Positions 8,406 through 17,696 of a stretch of DNA of 64,000 nucleotides are shown one piece after another. The DNA is from Acinetobacter vivianii (GTDB taxonomy: Bacteria > Pseudomonadota > Gammaproteobacteria > Pseudomonadales > Moraxellaceae), in assembly GCF_014635885.1 (NCBI RefSeq), contig NZ_BMDR01000005.1, positions 186,001 to 250,000 on the forward strand, read 5' to 3'. The position numbers and the translations under genes are program-made. Each line of letters starts with the position of its first letter. Position 1 is the first letter of the stretch. The notes under the pieces were generated by a model. The model saw nothing but the letters and a program-made list of their open reading frames with translations, did no database searches and was not told where the DNA came from.

Positions 8406-9092
8406 TTAGTGTTGCTCAAGCTCAAGCGGTAAAAAAGCATATTCCTCATGATAAACAATATCGCCGTGTCGTACAGGAATAGCTTTGTTAAAAATAGGCC
8501 CATCAATCACAGTGGTGTGAAATTCTCCACCTTCACCACATGGATCAACGCCACGATCTTCCAATTCCTGAATATAATCCAAGGTTAAAATCTTACCTAG
8601 ATCTTCAACTTGCATACCCAGTTTCAGATTGACTGTCACGATGACACTCTTGAATCCTAAATTGATAAATTCTTCGACCACTTCACGGTGAGGGCGTAAC
8701 CAAAGTGGCATTCCCAGTTTTAGCCCCACTTGCTGGGTGACCCGATCATGCCAGCAACCATGCTCAGGCATATCAAGATCACCCGTGACTAATACTTCTG
8801 CACCGTGTTGTTTGGCTTGATCGAGTAGCGCAATGAACTTTGTTTCATAATCGGCCCAACTTGAAGATGTCATATACACGGGTAAAGCAACCGCATCTGC
8901 TTGTGCGCGGATAATATCCAGCGGCATCGCATGGGAACGAGAACGCTGACCTTGCTCTTCCAGCATCACAATTAGCCCAATCACAGTGCCTGTTTGCATC
9001 GCATGATATAGGGCGAGGGAACTGTCTTTACCACCACTAAACGAGACAATAGATTGTCGTTGCTCGGCATTGGTTTTCCATTGATCTTGCAT
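8406..9092 (-). CDS. PP-loop ATP-binding protein, diphthine-ammonia ligase-like
   Basis: About 228 residues of the Dph6/MJ0570-type adenine nucleotide alpha-hydrolase family. It starts with the PP-loop SFSGGKDSSLALYHA and carries the family-specific C-terminal block DPCGEGGEFHTTVIDGP. The eukaryotic homologue amidates diphthine on EF2, but bacteria lack diphthamide, so the bacterial substrate is unknown. ATG 9092 is preferred over a TTG four codons upstream. It is first in a likely two-gene unit with bcp. Confidence 0.85.
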   Translation of the reverse strand: MQDQWKTNAEQRQSIVSFSGGKDSSLALYHAMQTGTVIGLIVMLEEQGQRSRSHAMPLDIIRAQADAVALPVYMTSSSWADYETKFIALLDQAKQHGAEVLVTGDLDMPEHGCWHDRVTQQVGLKLGMPLWLRPHREVVEEFINLGFKSVIVTVNLKLGMQVEDLGKILTLDYIQELEDRGVDPCGEGGEFHTTVIDGPIFNKAIPVRHGDIVYHEEYAFLPLELEQH

Positions 9093-9144
9093 GGTGTTAT
9101 TCAACTGATTCTAGATAAAGGGGATTTTAACAAAGCCCAATAAA

Positions 9145-9168
9145 AAAGCCTGCATAAATGCAGGCTTT
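9145..9168 (-). terminator. Terminator of the 138-aa secreted-protein gene
   Basis: AAAGCCTGCA-TAAA-TGCAGGCTTT is a perfect 10-bp stem; the minus strand continues TTTTTTATT. Confidence 0.85.
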
Positions 9169-9186
9169 GTTTTCAACAATTCAGGC

Positions 9187-9603
9187 TTATTTTTTAGGAG
9201 CCTGCTGTTGAGCAGCTTTCATTGCTTCTTCAGTTAGTTTCTCTAACTTGGTCACAAGTGGAGCGCCTAAACATGCTTGTAGGTCTTTATTTTGCTGTTG
9301 CACAAAACCTAAAGAGCTTGGGCTTTTCTTCGCATTGATTGCGCTCTGGATTTCCCATTTTTGCGCTTCAGTTACTTTACCTTGAGCATCAATTTGGCAA
9401 CCACAGAACTTGCTAACTTCAGCAGCAGTTAATTTACCGCCTTTTGCAGTCTGGTCTTTACATACGTTGACCAATGCTGCTTTTACATTGGTACTTTTAT
9501 ACGCAGTTTGTAATGGATTATCAGCTGCGTGAGTTGCTGTCGCAAAAAGTGCAGCAGCTGACATCATTGTAGATAGAATAAGATTTGATTTAGAAAACTT
9601 CAT
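9187..9603 (-). CDS. Secreted protein of unknown function (138 aa)
   Basis: The N-terminus is a Sec signal peptide with likely cleavage after THA (about residue 26). The mature part contains VCKDQTAKG, KFCGCQIDAQGKV and DLQACLGAP, so four cysteines could form periplasmic disulfides or a small metal/heme site, though the pattern is not the CxxCH of cytochrome c. The C-terminus is Lys/Gln/Ala-rich. It lies 32 bases downstream of queC with its own terminator. I recognise no named family. Confidence 0.8.
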   Translation of the reverse strand: MKFSKSNLILSTMMSAAALFATATHAADNPLQTAYKSTNVKAALVNVCKDQTAKGGKLTAAEVSKFCGCQIDAQGKVTEAQKWEIQSAINAKKSPSSLGFVQQQNKDLQACLGAPLVTKLEKLTEEAMKAAQQQAPKK

Positions 9604-9635
9604 ATAATGTACCTAATTTTTTACCCTAATATCGA

Positions 9636-10316
9636 TTATTCAGTGTAACGCGTAGGATCCGCAATACCTGCTTCGATAAAACCTTGTTGACGTAAACGAC
9701 AACTGTCGCATTTGCCACATGCACGTCCTTGAGCATCTGCCTGATAGCAGGATACCGTTTGACTGTAGTCTACGCCATGTTCGATGCCTAAGCGTATAAT
9801 ATTCGCTTTGGATAAATGTAACAAAGGTGTTTCTATTTTAAGAGGTTTTCCTTCAACGCCTGCTTTGGTTGCTAAATGTGCAAGATTGGCAAAAGCGTCA
9901 ATAAATTCTGGGCGACAATCAGGATATCCTGAATAATCAACAGCATTGATGCCAATTACGATGGCAGCAGCGTCAAAAACTTCGGCCGCAGCAAGGGCAT
10001 AAGACAAGAAAATTGTGTTACGTGCTGGAACATAAGTTACAGGAATCCCTTCTTGTAATTGTTCTGGGACTTCAATGTTATGATCTGTAAGCGCAGACCC
10101 ACCTAAATTGCCTAAATCGATGTTAATGATGCGGTGTTCTACACCTGCACGTTGAGCCAGCGCTTTGGCTGCATCAAGTTCAGTAGTCGAACGTTGACCG
10201 TACATAAAACTGAGGGCAATACATTCATAGTTTGACTGTGCCCAAGCAAGACACGTTGTTGAGTCTAAGCCGCCAGACAATAATACGATGGCACGAGAAC
10301 GCATATTATTTTCCAT
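9636..10316 (-). CDS. queC: 7-cyano-7-deazaguanine synthase
   Basis: QueC converts 7-carboxy-7-deazaguanine to preQ0 with ATP and ammonia in queuosine synthesis. The PP-loop [10 protein letters not shown] is at residues 13-22 and the zinc-binding cluster [17 protein letters not shown] lies near the C-terminus, both diagnostic. Length 226 is normal. ATG 10316 has an AGG ribosome site; ATG 10304 is a possible alternative. It follows queE, its upstream enzyme in the pathway, by 64 bases containing a perfect hairpin. Confidence 0.96.
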   Translation of the reverse strand: MENNMRSRAIVLLSGGLDSTTCLAWAQSNYECIALSFMYGQRSTTELDAAKALAQRAGVEHRIINIDLGNLGGSALTDHNIEVPEQLQEGIPVTYVPARNTIFLSYALAAAEVFDAAAIVIGINAVDYSGYPDCRPEFIDAFANLAHLATKAGVEGKPLKIETPLLHLSKANIIRLGIEHGVDYSQTVSCYQADAQGRACGKCDSCRLRQQGFIEAGIADPTRYTE

Positions 10317-10340
10317 TATTCAACCTAAAATAAATTTGAG

Positions 10341-10372
10341 GAAAATCATTACTGTTCTAAAGAATGATTTTC
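10341..10372 (-). repeat. Intercistronic perfect hairpin between queE and queC
   Basis: GAAAATCATT and AATGATTTTC form a 10-bp perfect inverted repeat with a 12-base loop. On the minus strand no clean T run follows, so it may be a weak terminator or an mRNA-stabilising stem instead. Confidence 0.6.
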
Positions 10373-10380
10373 ATGAGCTT

Positions 10381-11091
10381 TTAACGACCAGATTCATCAT
10401 TCCATAACAGTTTGTGTAACTGTAACTGGAAGCGAACAGGGAGATGGTCTTCTAAAATCCACTGGGCCAAGTCACGCGCCAATGCTGGCAGGGCAACTGC
10501 ACCTTTTTCAACTGCAAAAGCAGGTGAGAACCAAACCGTACTCACTTTGTCTTGCAACTGGAATTGTTCTAGCTGTTGTTTTGACCATTCATAATCCGCA
10601 CGATTACAGATCACGAATTTAATCTGGTCATGTGGAGTGAGATGGTCAAGATTACTGTATAAATTACGGTGATCTTCTTTTGAAGTGGGCGTTTTTAGAT
10701 CCAGAACTTTAGAAACACGTGGGTCAACCTTGGAAACATCCAGAGCGCCACTGGTTTCGAGCGAAACCTGAAAACCAAGATCACACAGACGTTGTAACAG
10801 AATCAAACAGTTGGGTTGTGCAAGCGGTTCACCGCCTGTGACACAAATATAAGGTGTTTTATGCTGGCTCGCTGTTTCGATAATCTGTTCAAGTGATAAA
10901 CGTTCACCGCCTTCAAAAGAGTAGGTGGTATCGCAATAACTACAGCGTAATGGGCAACCTGTTAATCGAATAAAAACAGTTGGTAGACCAAACGTATTCG
11001 CTTCGCCTTGCAAAGAGTAAAAGATCTCCGTGATGCGTAAACCCGCCGCAGGATCAGAGACAGGAATTGCAGAAGAACGTAAGGAAGCCAT
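10381..11091 (-). CDS. queE: 7-carboxy-7-deazaguanine synthase
   Basis: A radical-SAM enzyme that contracts the ring of 6-carboxytetrahydropterin to the deazaguanine core of queuosine. The cluster ligands are CX3CX2C (Cys46, Cys50, Cys53) in TGCPLRCSYCDTTYSF, followed by CVTGGEPLAQPN, both typical of QueE. Length 236 is normal. It is transcribed ahead of queC. queD and queF are not in the window. Confidence 0.95.
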   Translation of the reverse strand: MASLRSSAIPVSDPAAGLRITEIFYSLQGEANTFGLPTVFIRLTGCPLRCSYCDTTYSFEGGERLSLEQIIETASQHKTPYICVTGGEPLAQPNCLILLQRLCDLGFQVSLETSGALDVSKVDPRVSKVLDLKTPTSKEDHRNLYSNLDHLTPHDQIKFVICNRADYEWSKQQLEQFQLQDKVSTVWFSPAFAVEKGAVALPALARDLAQWILEDHLPVRFQLQLHKLLWNDESGR

Positions 11092-11140
11092 AAACAGTTA
11101 CCACAAACAGGTGCCACACAAGCAGCATGCTACATAAAAA

Positions 11141-11176
11141 ACAAAATCTCTACGACCATGACTGATCGTAGAGACG
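11141..11176 (-). terminator. Terminator of dapD
   Basis: TCTCTACGA / TCGTAGAGA form a 9-bp perfect stem; the minus strand then reads TTTTGTTTTTT. It separates dapD from queE. Confidence 0.8.
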
Positions 11177-11226
11177 AGGAGCGACAGAAGCTCCGAGGAA
11201 CCATTAAGTTCCGTATATATTACAAA

Positions 11227-12048
11227 TTAGTCAGCGCGTAATAAATTGTTCAAGCTGGTTTTTGCACGTGTTTTTGCATCCACTTTTTTCACGATGATTG
11301 CAGCATATAAGCTGTAAGTACCGCATTTTGATGGAAGGCTACCCGCAACAACCACAGAACCTGCTGGTACGCGACCATAGTGAACTTCGCCAGTTTCACG
11401 ATCAAAGATTTTGGTTGATTGACCAATGAAAACACCCATTGAAATCACAGAACCTTCTTCAACAATCACGCCTTCAACGATTTCAGAACGTGCACCGATG
11501 AAGCAGTTATCTTCAATAATGGTTGGGTTTGCTTGTAAAGGCTCTAAAACACCACCGATACCAACGCCACCAGACAAGTGAACATTTTTACCGATTTGTG
11601 CACATGAACCTACAGTTGCCCATGTATCAACCATAGTGCCTTCATCTACATAAGCACCAATGTTGACATAAGATGGCATTAACACCACATTTTTAGCTTG
11701 GAAGCTACCACGACGAGCAACAGCAGGTGGTACGACACGTACGCCAGCAGCTTTGAATTGCTCTTCAGTCCAGCCTGAATATTTAGTATCTACTTTGTCA
11801 TAGAAACGAAGGTCACAAGCTTCGATAGGCTTATTGTCATTGAGTTTGAATGAAAGTAAAACGGCTTTTTTTAACCATTGGTGAACAACCCACTCACCAT
11901 CGATCTTTTCAGCTACACGAAGTGTACCGTTATCTAAACCTGTCAATGCTTCTTCTACAGCTTGACGGATTTCAGTTGGGCAGTCCGCTGCACTATAGTT
12001 GGCACGGTCTTCAAATGCTTGCTCAATGATTGCAGAAAGCTGAGACAT
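11227..12048 (-). CDS. dapD: 2,3,4,5-tetrahydropyridine-2,6-dicarboxylate N-succinyltransferase
   Basis: DapD succinylates tetrahydrodipicolinate with succinyl-CoA in lysine/meso-diaminopimelate synthesis. The 273-residue length matches the family. The left-handed beta-helix hexapeptide region is visible in [39 protein letters not shown] and [16 protein letters not shown]. The single gene is bounded by its own terminator. Confidence 0.97.
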   Translation of the reverse strand: MSQLSAIIEQAFEDRANYSAADCPTEIRQAVEEALTGLDNGTLRVAEKIDGEWVVHQWLKKAVLLSFKLNDNKPIEACDLRFYDKVDTKYSGWTEEQFKAAGVRVVPPAVARRGSFQAKNVVLMPSYVNIGAYVDEGTMVDTWATVGSCAQIGKNVHLSGGVGIGGVLEPLQANPTIIEDNCFIGARSEIVEGVIVEEGSVISMGVFIGQSTKIFDRETGEVHYGRVPAGSVVVAGSLPSKCGTYSLYAAIIVKKVDAKTRAKTSLNNLLRAD

Positions 12049-12337
12049 GATCTTCCTTCTTCCAAAAAAATTTTGAAGATTTTACACTAATTTGTGGCAA
12101 GAATCTTTGAAAAAAGTAGTTACAATATATTGTTTTAAATTTGAGCAACAAATCTGTAATAAAAATGGAGCCTATTGTTTTTTATCTATAATTTAGAAAT
12201 ACATAATTCCTTTGAATTTGTATCAAAAAATAACAAAAAGTAATCAGTTTCTGTATAAAAAAATAGCGCTATTTATTTTATCCTGTGTCCACAGTAACAA
12301 TTATACTTTAAATAAGAGCATTTTTGAGGAGACTTCA
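12049..12337. promoter_or_regulatory. AT-rich divergent intergenic region, dapD / outer-membrane protein
   Basis: These 289 bases between two divergent genes must hold both promoters. The half nearest the barrel gene is very AT-rich, with poly-A and poly-T tracts. The strong TGAGGAGA ribosome site directly before 12338 shows that the barrel protein starts there and not at the longer in-frame TTG at 12212. No operator could be assigned. Confidence 0.6.
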
Positions 12338-13087
12338 ATGAAAGCTTTGCGTGTTATGTTAGCAGCAGGTGCATTAACAGCGATTGCAGGCACTGCATTT
12401 GCAGCAGATGAACAAGTCGTGCAGGAATCTGTTTATGCATTTCCTTCATACTTAGATCCAGTTTCAGTTCGTGCTGAGGTAGGTACTACAGGTTACGGTG
12501 GTGCAATTTCATATAAAGTCAACCCATACGTGAGCTTAAGCCTTGGTTATAATGGTGGCGATATTTCTTGGTCAGATGATCTAAAAATTAATGGCTCTAA
12601 ATATGACCTAGATATGGACAATAAAACAGCATATTTAAATGCTGAGATTCGTCCTTGGGGTACAAGTGCAAATATGTTTGCAAACTCATTATATGTCGCT
12701 ACAGGTGTAGGTTATCTAGATAATGACTACAAACTTGATCGTCGTGTAAGTCAAGGTCGTAACTTCAGTGTGAACAATACTGACTTTAACGCAACTTCTG
12801 ATGTACATATCGCAGGTAAAATGAGTTATAAAGATGATATCGCACCATATGTAGGTGTTGGTATTGCACCGCAAGTCTATAAAAACATTGGCGTGTTCGG
12901 TGAGGTTGGTGCTTACTATACTGGTAATCCAACAGCATCTTTACAAAACGTAAATGGTGGTACAGCTAGTAATGGTAGCGGTGCTAACTTGAATGATGAA
13001 ATTGCGAAAGAAGAACGCAATATCGAAAACAAAAGTAAATATGAGTGGATGCCAGTTGCGAAAGTGGGTGTGAGCTTCAAGTTCTAA
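12338..13087 (+). CDS. Outer-membrane beta-barrel protein
   Basis: A 249-residue precursor with a clear Sec signal ending GTAFAADEQ. The mature part has alternating amphipathic strands (SVRAEVGTTGYGGAISYK, VSLSLGYNGGD, TAYLNAEIRPWG, LYVATGVGYLD, IAPYVGVGIAP) and a last strand ending in a terminal Phe (KVGVSFKF), the classic BAM recognition end. It looks like a small 8-10 strand barrel of the OmpW/OmpA-like type; substrate and function are unknown. It has its own ribosome site and terminator. Confidence 0.85.
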   Translation: MKALRVMLAAGALTAIAGTAFAADEQVVQESVYAFPSYLDPVSVRAEVGTTGYGGAISYKVNPYVSLSLGYNGGDISWSDDLKINGSKYDLDMDNKTAYLNAEIRPWGTSANMFANSLYVATGVGYLDNDYKLDRRVSQGRNFSVNNTDFNATSDVHIAGKMSYKDDIAPYVGVGIAPQVYKNIGVFGEVGAYYTGNPTASLQNVNGGTASNGSGANLNDEIAKEERNIENKSKYEWMPVAKVGVSFKF

Positions 13088-13101
13088 TCCATGCATTCAA
13101 C

Positions 13102-13136
13102 ATAAAAAAAACGAGCGCCATGCTCGTTTTTTTTAT
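13102..13136 (+). terminator. Terminator of the barrel-protein gene
   Basis: A poly-A tract, the stem CGAGC-GCCAT-GCTCG and nine T residues, 15 bases after the stop codon. Confidence 0.88.
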
Positions 13137-13150
13137 ACCTATTAATGGGA

Positions 13151-13183
13151 AAAATAAAAGGCGCATGATGCGCCTTTTATTTT
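13151..13183 (-). terminator. Terminator of cysB
   Basis: A 16-bp perfect palindromic stem (AAAATAAAAGGCGCAT and its complement), just downstream of the cysB stop. It is symmetrical, so it can act on both strands. Confidence 0.85.
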
Positions 13184-13191
13184 TAGATAAT

Positions 13192-14115
13192 TTATTCTTC
13201 TGGATAAGCAACTCTTTTCAAAGCTTTAATATCTGTTTCTGGTGAGCATAAAGAAATAAATTCATAACCATAACCACGCAGTAAATGGCCTTTACGTACG
13301 GCGATCCATGTTGTATTCACACCAAACACATCAGTCTTGATTTGTTGTAGGCGATAGTCACGTTCAGCATCATAAGCAACATCATTGACAATTCCGACAC
13401 CCATATTCAGTTCAACATAGGTTTTAATCACGTCGGCATCGAGTGCTGACATCACGATGTCCGCGTGCAATTGTGCATCTTCAAAAGCTTTATCAATTTT
13501 AGAACGACCTGTAAAACCACCATGATAAGTAATCAATGGATATTCTGCTAAAACATCGAGGTTGATTTTATCCAGTTTTGCTAAAGGATGGTCTTTCGGG
13601 GTAATAATGCTATGGTGCCATTCATAATAAGGCACACTTGCCAGATTTTCTTCTGTGGTTAACGATTCGGTTGCGATGCCGATGTCCGCTTCACCTTGAA
13701 GGAGCATTTCTGCAATTTCAACAGGGCTGGCTTGTTGTAAAACTAAATGAACTTTCGGAAATAATTTTTTGAACTGGTTCACAATCGGTGGCAGTACATA
13801 ACGTGCTTGTGTATGTGTTGTCGCAATCGTCAGTGTACCTTCGTCAACTTTATTAAAATCATCGGCGAGACGTTTAATATTATCGGCATCGACCAACATA
13901 CGCTCAACAATGCTCAATAATGATTGACCCGGTTCAGTCAAACCTAATAGACGTTTCCCTTTACGTACAAATAACTGTACACCTAATTCATCTTCTAAAT
14001 CTTTGATGTGTTTACTGACACCAGATTGAGAGGTATACAAGGCCGCAGATGCTTCGGTTAAATTAAAGTTTTGGCGAACAGTTTCTCGAATAATTCTGAG
14101 TTGTTGAAAGTTCAT
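13192..14115 (-). CDS. cysB: LysR-type regulator CysB
   Basis: A 307-residue LTTR with an N-terminal winged HTH (MNFQQLRIIRETVRQNFNL, then ALYTSQSGVSKHIKDLEDELG) that is close to CysB/Cbl, and a periplasmic-binding-protein-like effector domain with TTHTQARYVLPP and TYHGGFTGRSKIDKAF, the segment that senses N-acetylserine or sulfate in the family. It activates sulfate uptake and assimilation genes. It lies 76 bases behind cysA in the same direction, so regulator and uptake genes are physically linked. Confidence 0.93.
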   Translation of the reverse strand: MNFQQLRIIRETVRQNFNLTEASAALYTSQSGVSKHIKDLEDELGVQLFVRKGKRLLGLTEPGQSLLSIVERMLVDADNIKRLADDFNKVDEGTLTIATTHTQARYVLPPIVNQFKKLFPKVHLVLQQASPVEIAEMLLQGEADIGIATESLTTEENLASVPYYEWHHSIITPKDHPLAKLDKINLDVLAEYPLITYHGGFTGRSKIDKAFEDAQLHADIVMSALDADVIKTYVELNMGVGIVNDVAYDAERDYRLQQIKTDVFGVNTTWIAVRKGHLLRGYGYEFISLCSPETDIKALKRVAYPEE

Positions 14116-14191
14116 AATCGTTTTTCCACATAAAAAGTGAGCATCGGCTAAATTTTCACAAGGATATTTTAGCCGCCCTCAAGATATTATT

Positions 14192-15262
14192 CTAAGCAAC
14201 TTGCGTTGATTGATCTGCAAATAAATGAAGTTGGGCCGCACTGATCCAAACGGTTTGATTTGGTTTGAATTGATGTAAGTTCGCTTCTTCTACACTTAAT
14301 AAAATTTCGATCGTTCGTCCACTACGATCTTGTAATTCAGCCACAACTCGGCCAGCAATCCACACTTCACGTAAGAACGTCGCCTCAATGGTATTGGCTT
14401 GAGGTTGGGTGTGAATATGTAATTCATTTGGTCGTGCAAATGCAATCACTTTGCCTTGTGGTGCGTCTAATAGACTTGGTAGCTGAATACGATCATCACC
14501 GATACGGATAATACCGCCAGTATGCTCAGCTTCAAAACGATTTGCTTGACCAAGGAAATCAAAAACAAAAGGTGTTGCTGGTTTTTCATACACTTCACGT
14601 GGAGAACCGATTTGTTCAACATCACCTTTGTTCATAACAATGATTTGATCTGCAACTTCTAAAGCTTCTTCCTGATCGTGGGTCACAAAGATCGACGTGA
14701 TATGCAGTTCATCATGTAAGGTACGTAACCAACGGCGTAATTCCTTACGGACTTTCGCATCAAGCGCACCAAATGGTTCATCCAGTAATAAAACACGTGG
14801 TTCAACAGCTAGCGCACGGGCTAATGCAATACGTTGGCGTTGACCACCAGAAAGCTGAGCAGGGTAACGATCTGCCAAGAAACCAAGTTGCACCAGATCA
14901 AGTAAGCGTGTAACACGTTTTTTGATTTCAGCTTCAGAAGGACGTGTTGCACGTGGGCGAACACGTAAGCCAAAGGCAATATTGTCGAAAACAGTCATGT
15001 GGCGGAACAGGGCATAGTGCTGGAATACAAAACCAACCTGACGTTCACGCACGTGGATGTCCGTTGCGTCTTCACCTTCAAGTAAAACCTGACCACCATC
15101 TGCGGATTCCAATCCTGCAATGATGCGTAATAAGGTTGTTTTTCCGCAGCCTGAGGGACCAAGTAGCGCAACCAATTCACCTTCAGGAAAATCTAAAGAG
15201 ATATTTTTTAGCGCATGGAATGCACCAAAGTGTTTTTCAATATTTTTAACTTGAATACTCAT
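14192..15262 (-). CDS. cysA: Sulfate/thiosulfate ABC transporter, ATPase
   Basis: The cytoplasmic ATPase that drives sulfate/thiosulfate import. Walker [10 protein letters not shown] is at residues 35-43, followed by Q-loop FVFQHYALF, signature LSGGQRQR and Walker [13 protein letters not shown]; residues after ~235 form the CysA C-terminal regulatory domain (TOBE-like). The 356-residue length is normal. Spacing to cysW is 11 bases. Last gene of the transporter proper, followed by cysB. Confidence 0.96.
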   Translation of the reverse strand: MSIQVKNIEKHFGAFHALKNISLDFPEGELVALLGPSGCGKTTLLRIIAGLESADGGQVLLEGEDATDIHVRERQVGFVFQHYALFRHMTVFDNIAFGLRVRPRATRPSEAEIKKRVTRLLDLVQLGFLADRYPAQLSGGQRQRIALARALAVEPRVLLLDEPFGALDAKVRKELRRWLRTLHDELHITSIFVTHDQEEALEVADQIIVMNKGDVEQIGSPREVYEKPATPFVFDFLGQANRFEAEHTGGIIRIGDDRIQLPSLLDAPQGKVIAFARPNELHIHTQPQANTIEATFLREVWIAGRVVAELQDRSGRTIEILLSVEEANLHQFKPNQTVWISAAQLHLFADQSTQVA

Positions 15263-15273
15263 GTGTTTATTCC

Positions 15274-16158
15274 TTAGTGATTGGACTGATGTTTATTTGC
15301 TTGTTCTTGGCGGACTTCGAGCCACGTTTTCAAGATCAAAGTGATGATCGCTAAAAATGCCAGTAATGAAGACACAGCAAATGCAGCACTAAAGGTATAT
15401 TCGTTATAAAGAATCTCGACGTGTAACGGTAAGGTATTGGTTTGACCGCGAATATGACCAGAAACCACGGATACCGCACCGAACTCACCCATTGCACGGG
15501 CATTACACAGAATCACGCCGTAAATCAGACCCCATTTGATATTGGGTAAAGTGACTCTCCAGAAGGTTTGCCAGCCTGAAGCACCGAGTACAATGGCAGC
15601 TTCTTCTTCCTCAGTCCCTTGTGCTTCCATTAAAGGAATTAACTCACGTGCTACAAAGGGAACAGTAATAAAAATGGTGGCTAATACAATCGCAGGTACG
15701 GCATACAAGATTTTGATGTCATGGTCCATTAACCAACTGCCCATCCAGCCTTGTGTACCAAAAATCAGCACTAACATTAAACCTGCGATTACTGGTGATA
15801 CCGAGAAAGGCATATCAATAATCGTGGTTAAGATGGCTTTACCTCGGAACTGGAATTTTGCAACTGCCCATGCTGCTGCAACACCAAACACCACGTTAAT
15901 GGGCACGGCAATCGCTGCTGTAAGTAGCGTTAATTTTACTGCCGATAAGGTATCTGAATCGGTTAATGCATTGATATAAACGGTCAAACCTTGTTTAAAT
16001 GCTTCAACAAAAACCAAAATCAGAGGCAAGATCAAACAACTGAGGAAAAAGATCAGTGCAATACCAATCAAGCTATAACGGACCCAAGTGGGTTCACGGG
16101 TTGCATCTCTGCTTTGCAGTTTTAGGGCTAAAGCGTTGCTATTGGTATTTAAGCTCAT
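15274..16158 (-). CDS. cysW: Sulfate ABC transporter permease CysW
   Basis: An inner-membrane permease subunit of 294 residues with six membrane segments and the EAA loop ([29 protein letters not shown]) that docks on Cys[23 protein letters not shown] and [21 protein letters not shown] are typical of CysW. Its start overlaps the cysT stop by four bases, implying translational coupling. Confidence 0.95.
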   Translation of the reverse strand: MSLNTNSNALALKLQSRDATREPTWVRYSLIGIALIFFLSCLILPLILVFVEAFKQGLTVYINALTDSDTLSAVKLTLLTAAIAVPINVVFGVAAAWAVAKFQFRGKAILTTIIDMPFSVSPVIAGLMLVLIFGTQGWMGSWLMDHDIKILYAVPAIVLATIFITVPFVARELIPLMEAQGTEEEEAAIVLGASGWQTFWRVTLPNIKWGLIYGVILCNARAMGEFGAVSVVSGHIRGQTNTLPLHVEILYNEYTFSAAFAVSSLLAFLAIITLILKTWLEVRQEQANKHQSNH

Positions 16159-16988
16159 TGTGCAACTCTCCCTGTACGACGGCTAGCCCATGCTTGCACC
16201 AAGTTAATTAAAAATAAAATGCCGAAAGAGAGGATAAGCATAACCACAGCGATGGTCGTTGCACCTGCGTAATCGTATTCCTCTAAGCGAGAGATAATCA
16301 TCAACGGTGCGATTTCTGTTTTATAAGGTTGGTTACCTGCAATGAAAATCACCGAACCATATTCACCAACACCGCGTGCAAATGCTAAAGCAAAACCTGT
16401 CAGTAAAGCGGGGAATAAAATCGGTAAAATGATTTTGGTAATGGTCTGCCAACGATTGGCACCTAAGGCAGACGCCGCTTCTTCGAGTTCAGTTTCAATA
16501 TCGCTTAATACGGGTTGTACGGTACGAACCACGAAAGGTAAACCAATAAAGATGAGCGCCAGTGTGATACCAATCGGGGTATAAGCCACTTCAATTCCAA
16601 GCGGAGTCAAATATTGTCCGATCCAACCTGTTGGTGCATATAAGGAGGTTAATGCGATACCTGCAACCGCAGTGGGTAGCGCGAAGGGTAAATCAACCAA
16701 TGCATCAACGATTCTTTTACCTGGAAAGGTGTAGCGAACCAGACACCATGCCAGCAATAAGCCGAATACCACATTGACCAAAGCAGCAATCAAAGCAGCA
16801 CTAAAGCTCAGTTGTAAGGACTTTAGAATTCGTTCAGAAGTTAAGATTTCCCATAAACCATCCCATCCAATCCCTAAAGATTTGATAAAGACAGCAGATA
16901 AAGGAATAAGCACAATCAAAGACACGTAAGCGAGGGTGAAGCCTAATGAGAGACCAAACCCAGGCAGCACTCGGGAACGCTGCGACAT
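16155..16988 (-). CDS. cysT: Sulfate ABC transporter permease CysT (CysU)
   Basis: The partner permease, 277 residues, with six hydrophobic segments and an EAA loop ([20 protein letters not shown]). N-terminal [24 protein letters not shown] and the late [18 protein letters not shown] are typical of CysT. It lies 74 bases downstream of the hydrolase gene and overlaps cysW by four bases. Confidence 0.95.
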   Translation of the reverse strand: MSQRSRVLPGFGLSLGFTLAYVSLIVLIPLSAVFIKSLGIGWDGLWEILTSERILKSLQLSFSAALIAALVNVVFGLLLAWCLVRYTFPGKRIVDALVDLPFALPTAVAGIALTSLYAPTGWIGQYLTPLGIEVAYTPIGITLALIFIGLPFVVRTVQPVLSDIETELEEAASALGANRWQTITKIILPILFPALLTGFALAFARGVGEYGSVIFIAGNQPYKTEIAPLMIISRLEEYDYAGATTIAVVMLILSFGILFLINLVQAWASRRTGRVAQ

Positions 16989-17062
16989 GATGTTTCCTCA
17001 AAGAGAAATGTTTGCTAAAAAAGCAAATAAATAATGCGAATACTAAAAATACGGGGGCGGTG

Positions 17063-17665
17063 TTAGGCAAATTTCAGATTAAAATTTGCCTGACTCATTC
17101 GGGCGACGAGCTGCGTCTTTTTTTCAGGCAGCAAGTAGTTCAGAATCTCTGGGAAAGGGCCAAATCCGGAAGCAACATTAATATGACCGACTGGACCTAA
17201 ATTGATGGGTGTCAATTTCCAAGCTTGTGCCAGTTGTAAGGCGTCGACATAACCTAACCAAGGATCATTTTCGCTGATCAATAACGTGGTTGGTACGTCA
17301 ATTTTAAGTTGGTGAAAGTACTGTTTATAGTCCGTCAAACTATGGCGAGCAAAGCCAGCTTCACCAAATCGTGCTGGATTCGCAGGGGCAACCAAGACCA
17401 GATTTTTCACTTTAGCTCGGAGTTCAGGGTGTTCCGCGAGCGCAGCGACACTGGTTAAGCAACCAAAGCTATGTGCAACGATTTGTACAGGTGCTGGGGC
17501 TGCAACAACCGTTTTAACAAATTGGGCAACCCATTCACTGAGCACAGGACGATCCCAATGCTTCTGTTGAACGCGAGAGCTAGACACGAGTTGCTGTTGT
17601 AACCAAGACTGCCAATGCTGCGCTTCGCTACCACCTACACCTGGAACAATTACAGTATGAATCAT
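17063..17665 (-). CDS. RBBP9/YdeN-type alpha/beta hydrolase
   Basis: A 200-residue small serine hydrolase: it opens with HTVIVPGVGGSEAQHWQSW, has the nucleophile elbow VAHSFGCLTS and ends with the acid (SENDPWLGYVDA) and His (VGHINVASGFG) regions. This is the RBBP9/YdeN family, whose natural substrates are mostly unknown. It sits between sbp and cysT in the same direction, 31 bases after sbp, so it is likely co-regulated with sulfate uptake; a role on organosulfur esters or thioesters would be inference only. Confidence 0.88.
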   Translation of the reverse strand: MIHTVIVPGVGGSEAQHWQSWLQQQLVSSSRVQQKHWDRPVLSEWVAQFVKTVVAAPAPVQIVAHSFGCLTSVAALAEHPELRAKVKNLVLVAPANPARFGEAGFARHSLTDYKQYFHQLKIDVPTTLLISENDPWLGYVDALQLAQAWKLTPINLGPVGHINVASGFGPFPEILNYLLPEKKTQLVARMSQANFNLKFA

Positions 17666-17696
17666 GTCCGCTCTCCCTATTTACCCGCTGAGTAAA

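Noticed and set aside
12212..12337. N-terminal extension of the barrel protein by 42 residues from a TTG start
   Set aside because: The strong TGAGGAGA ribosome site and a proper signal peptide begin at 12338; the extension has no ribosome site and would bury the signal.
15536..15979. 147-codon plus-strand ORF inside cysW
   Set aside because: It is antisense to a clear permease gene; its Ala/Thr/Ile-rich composition is the usual shadow of a membrane-protein gene.
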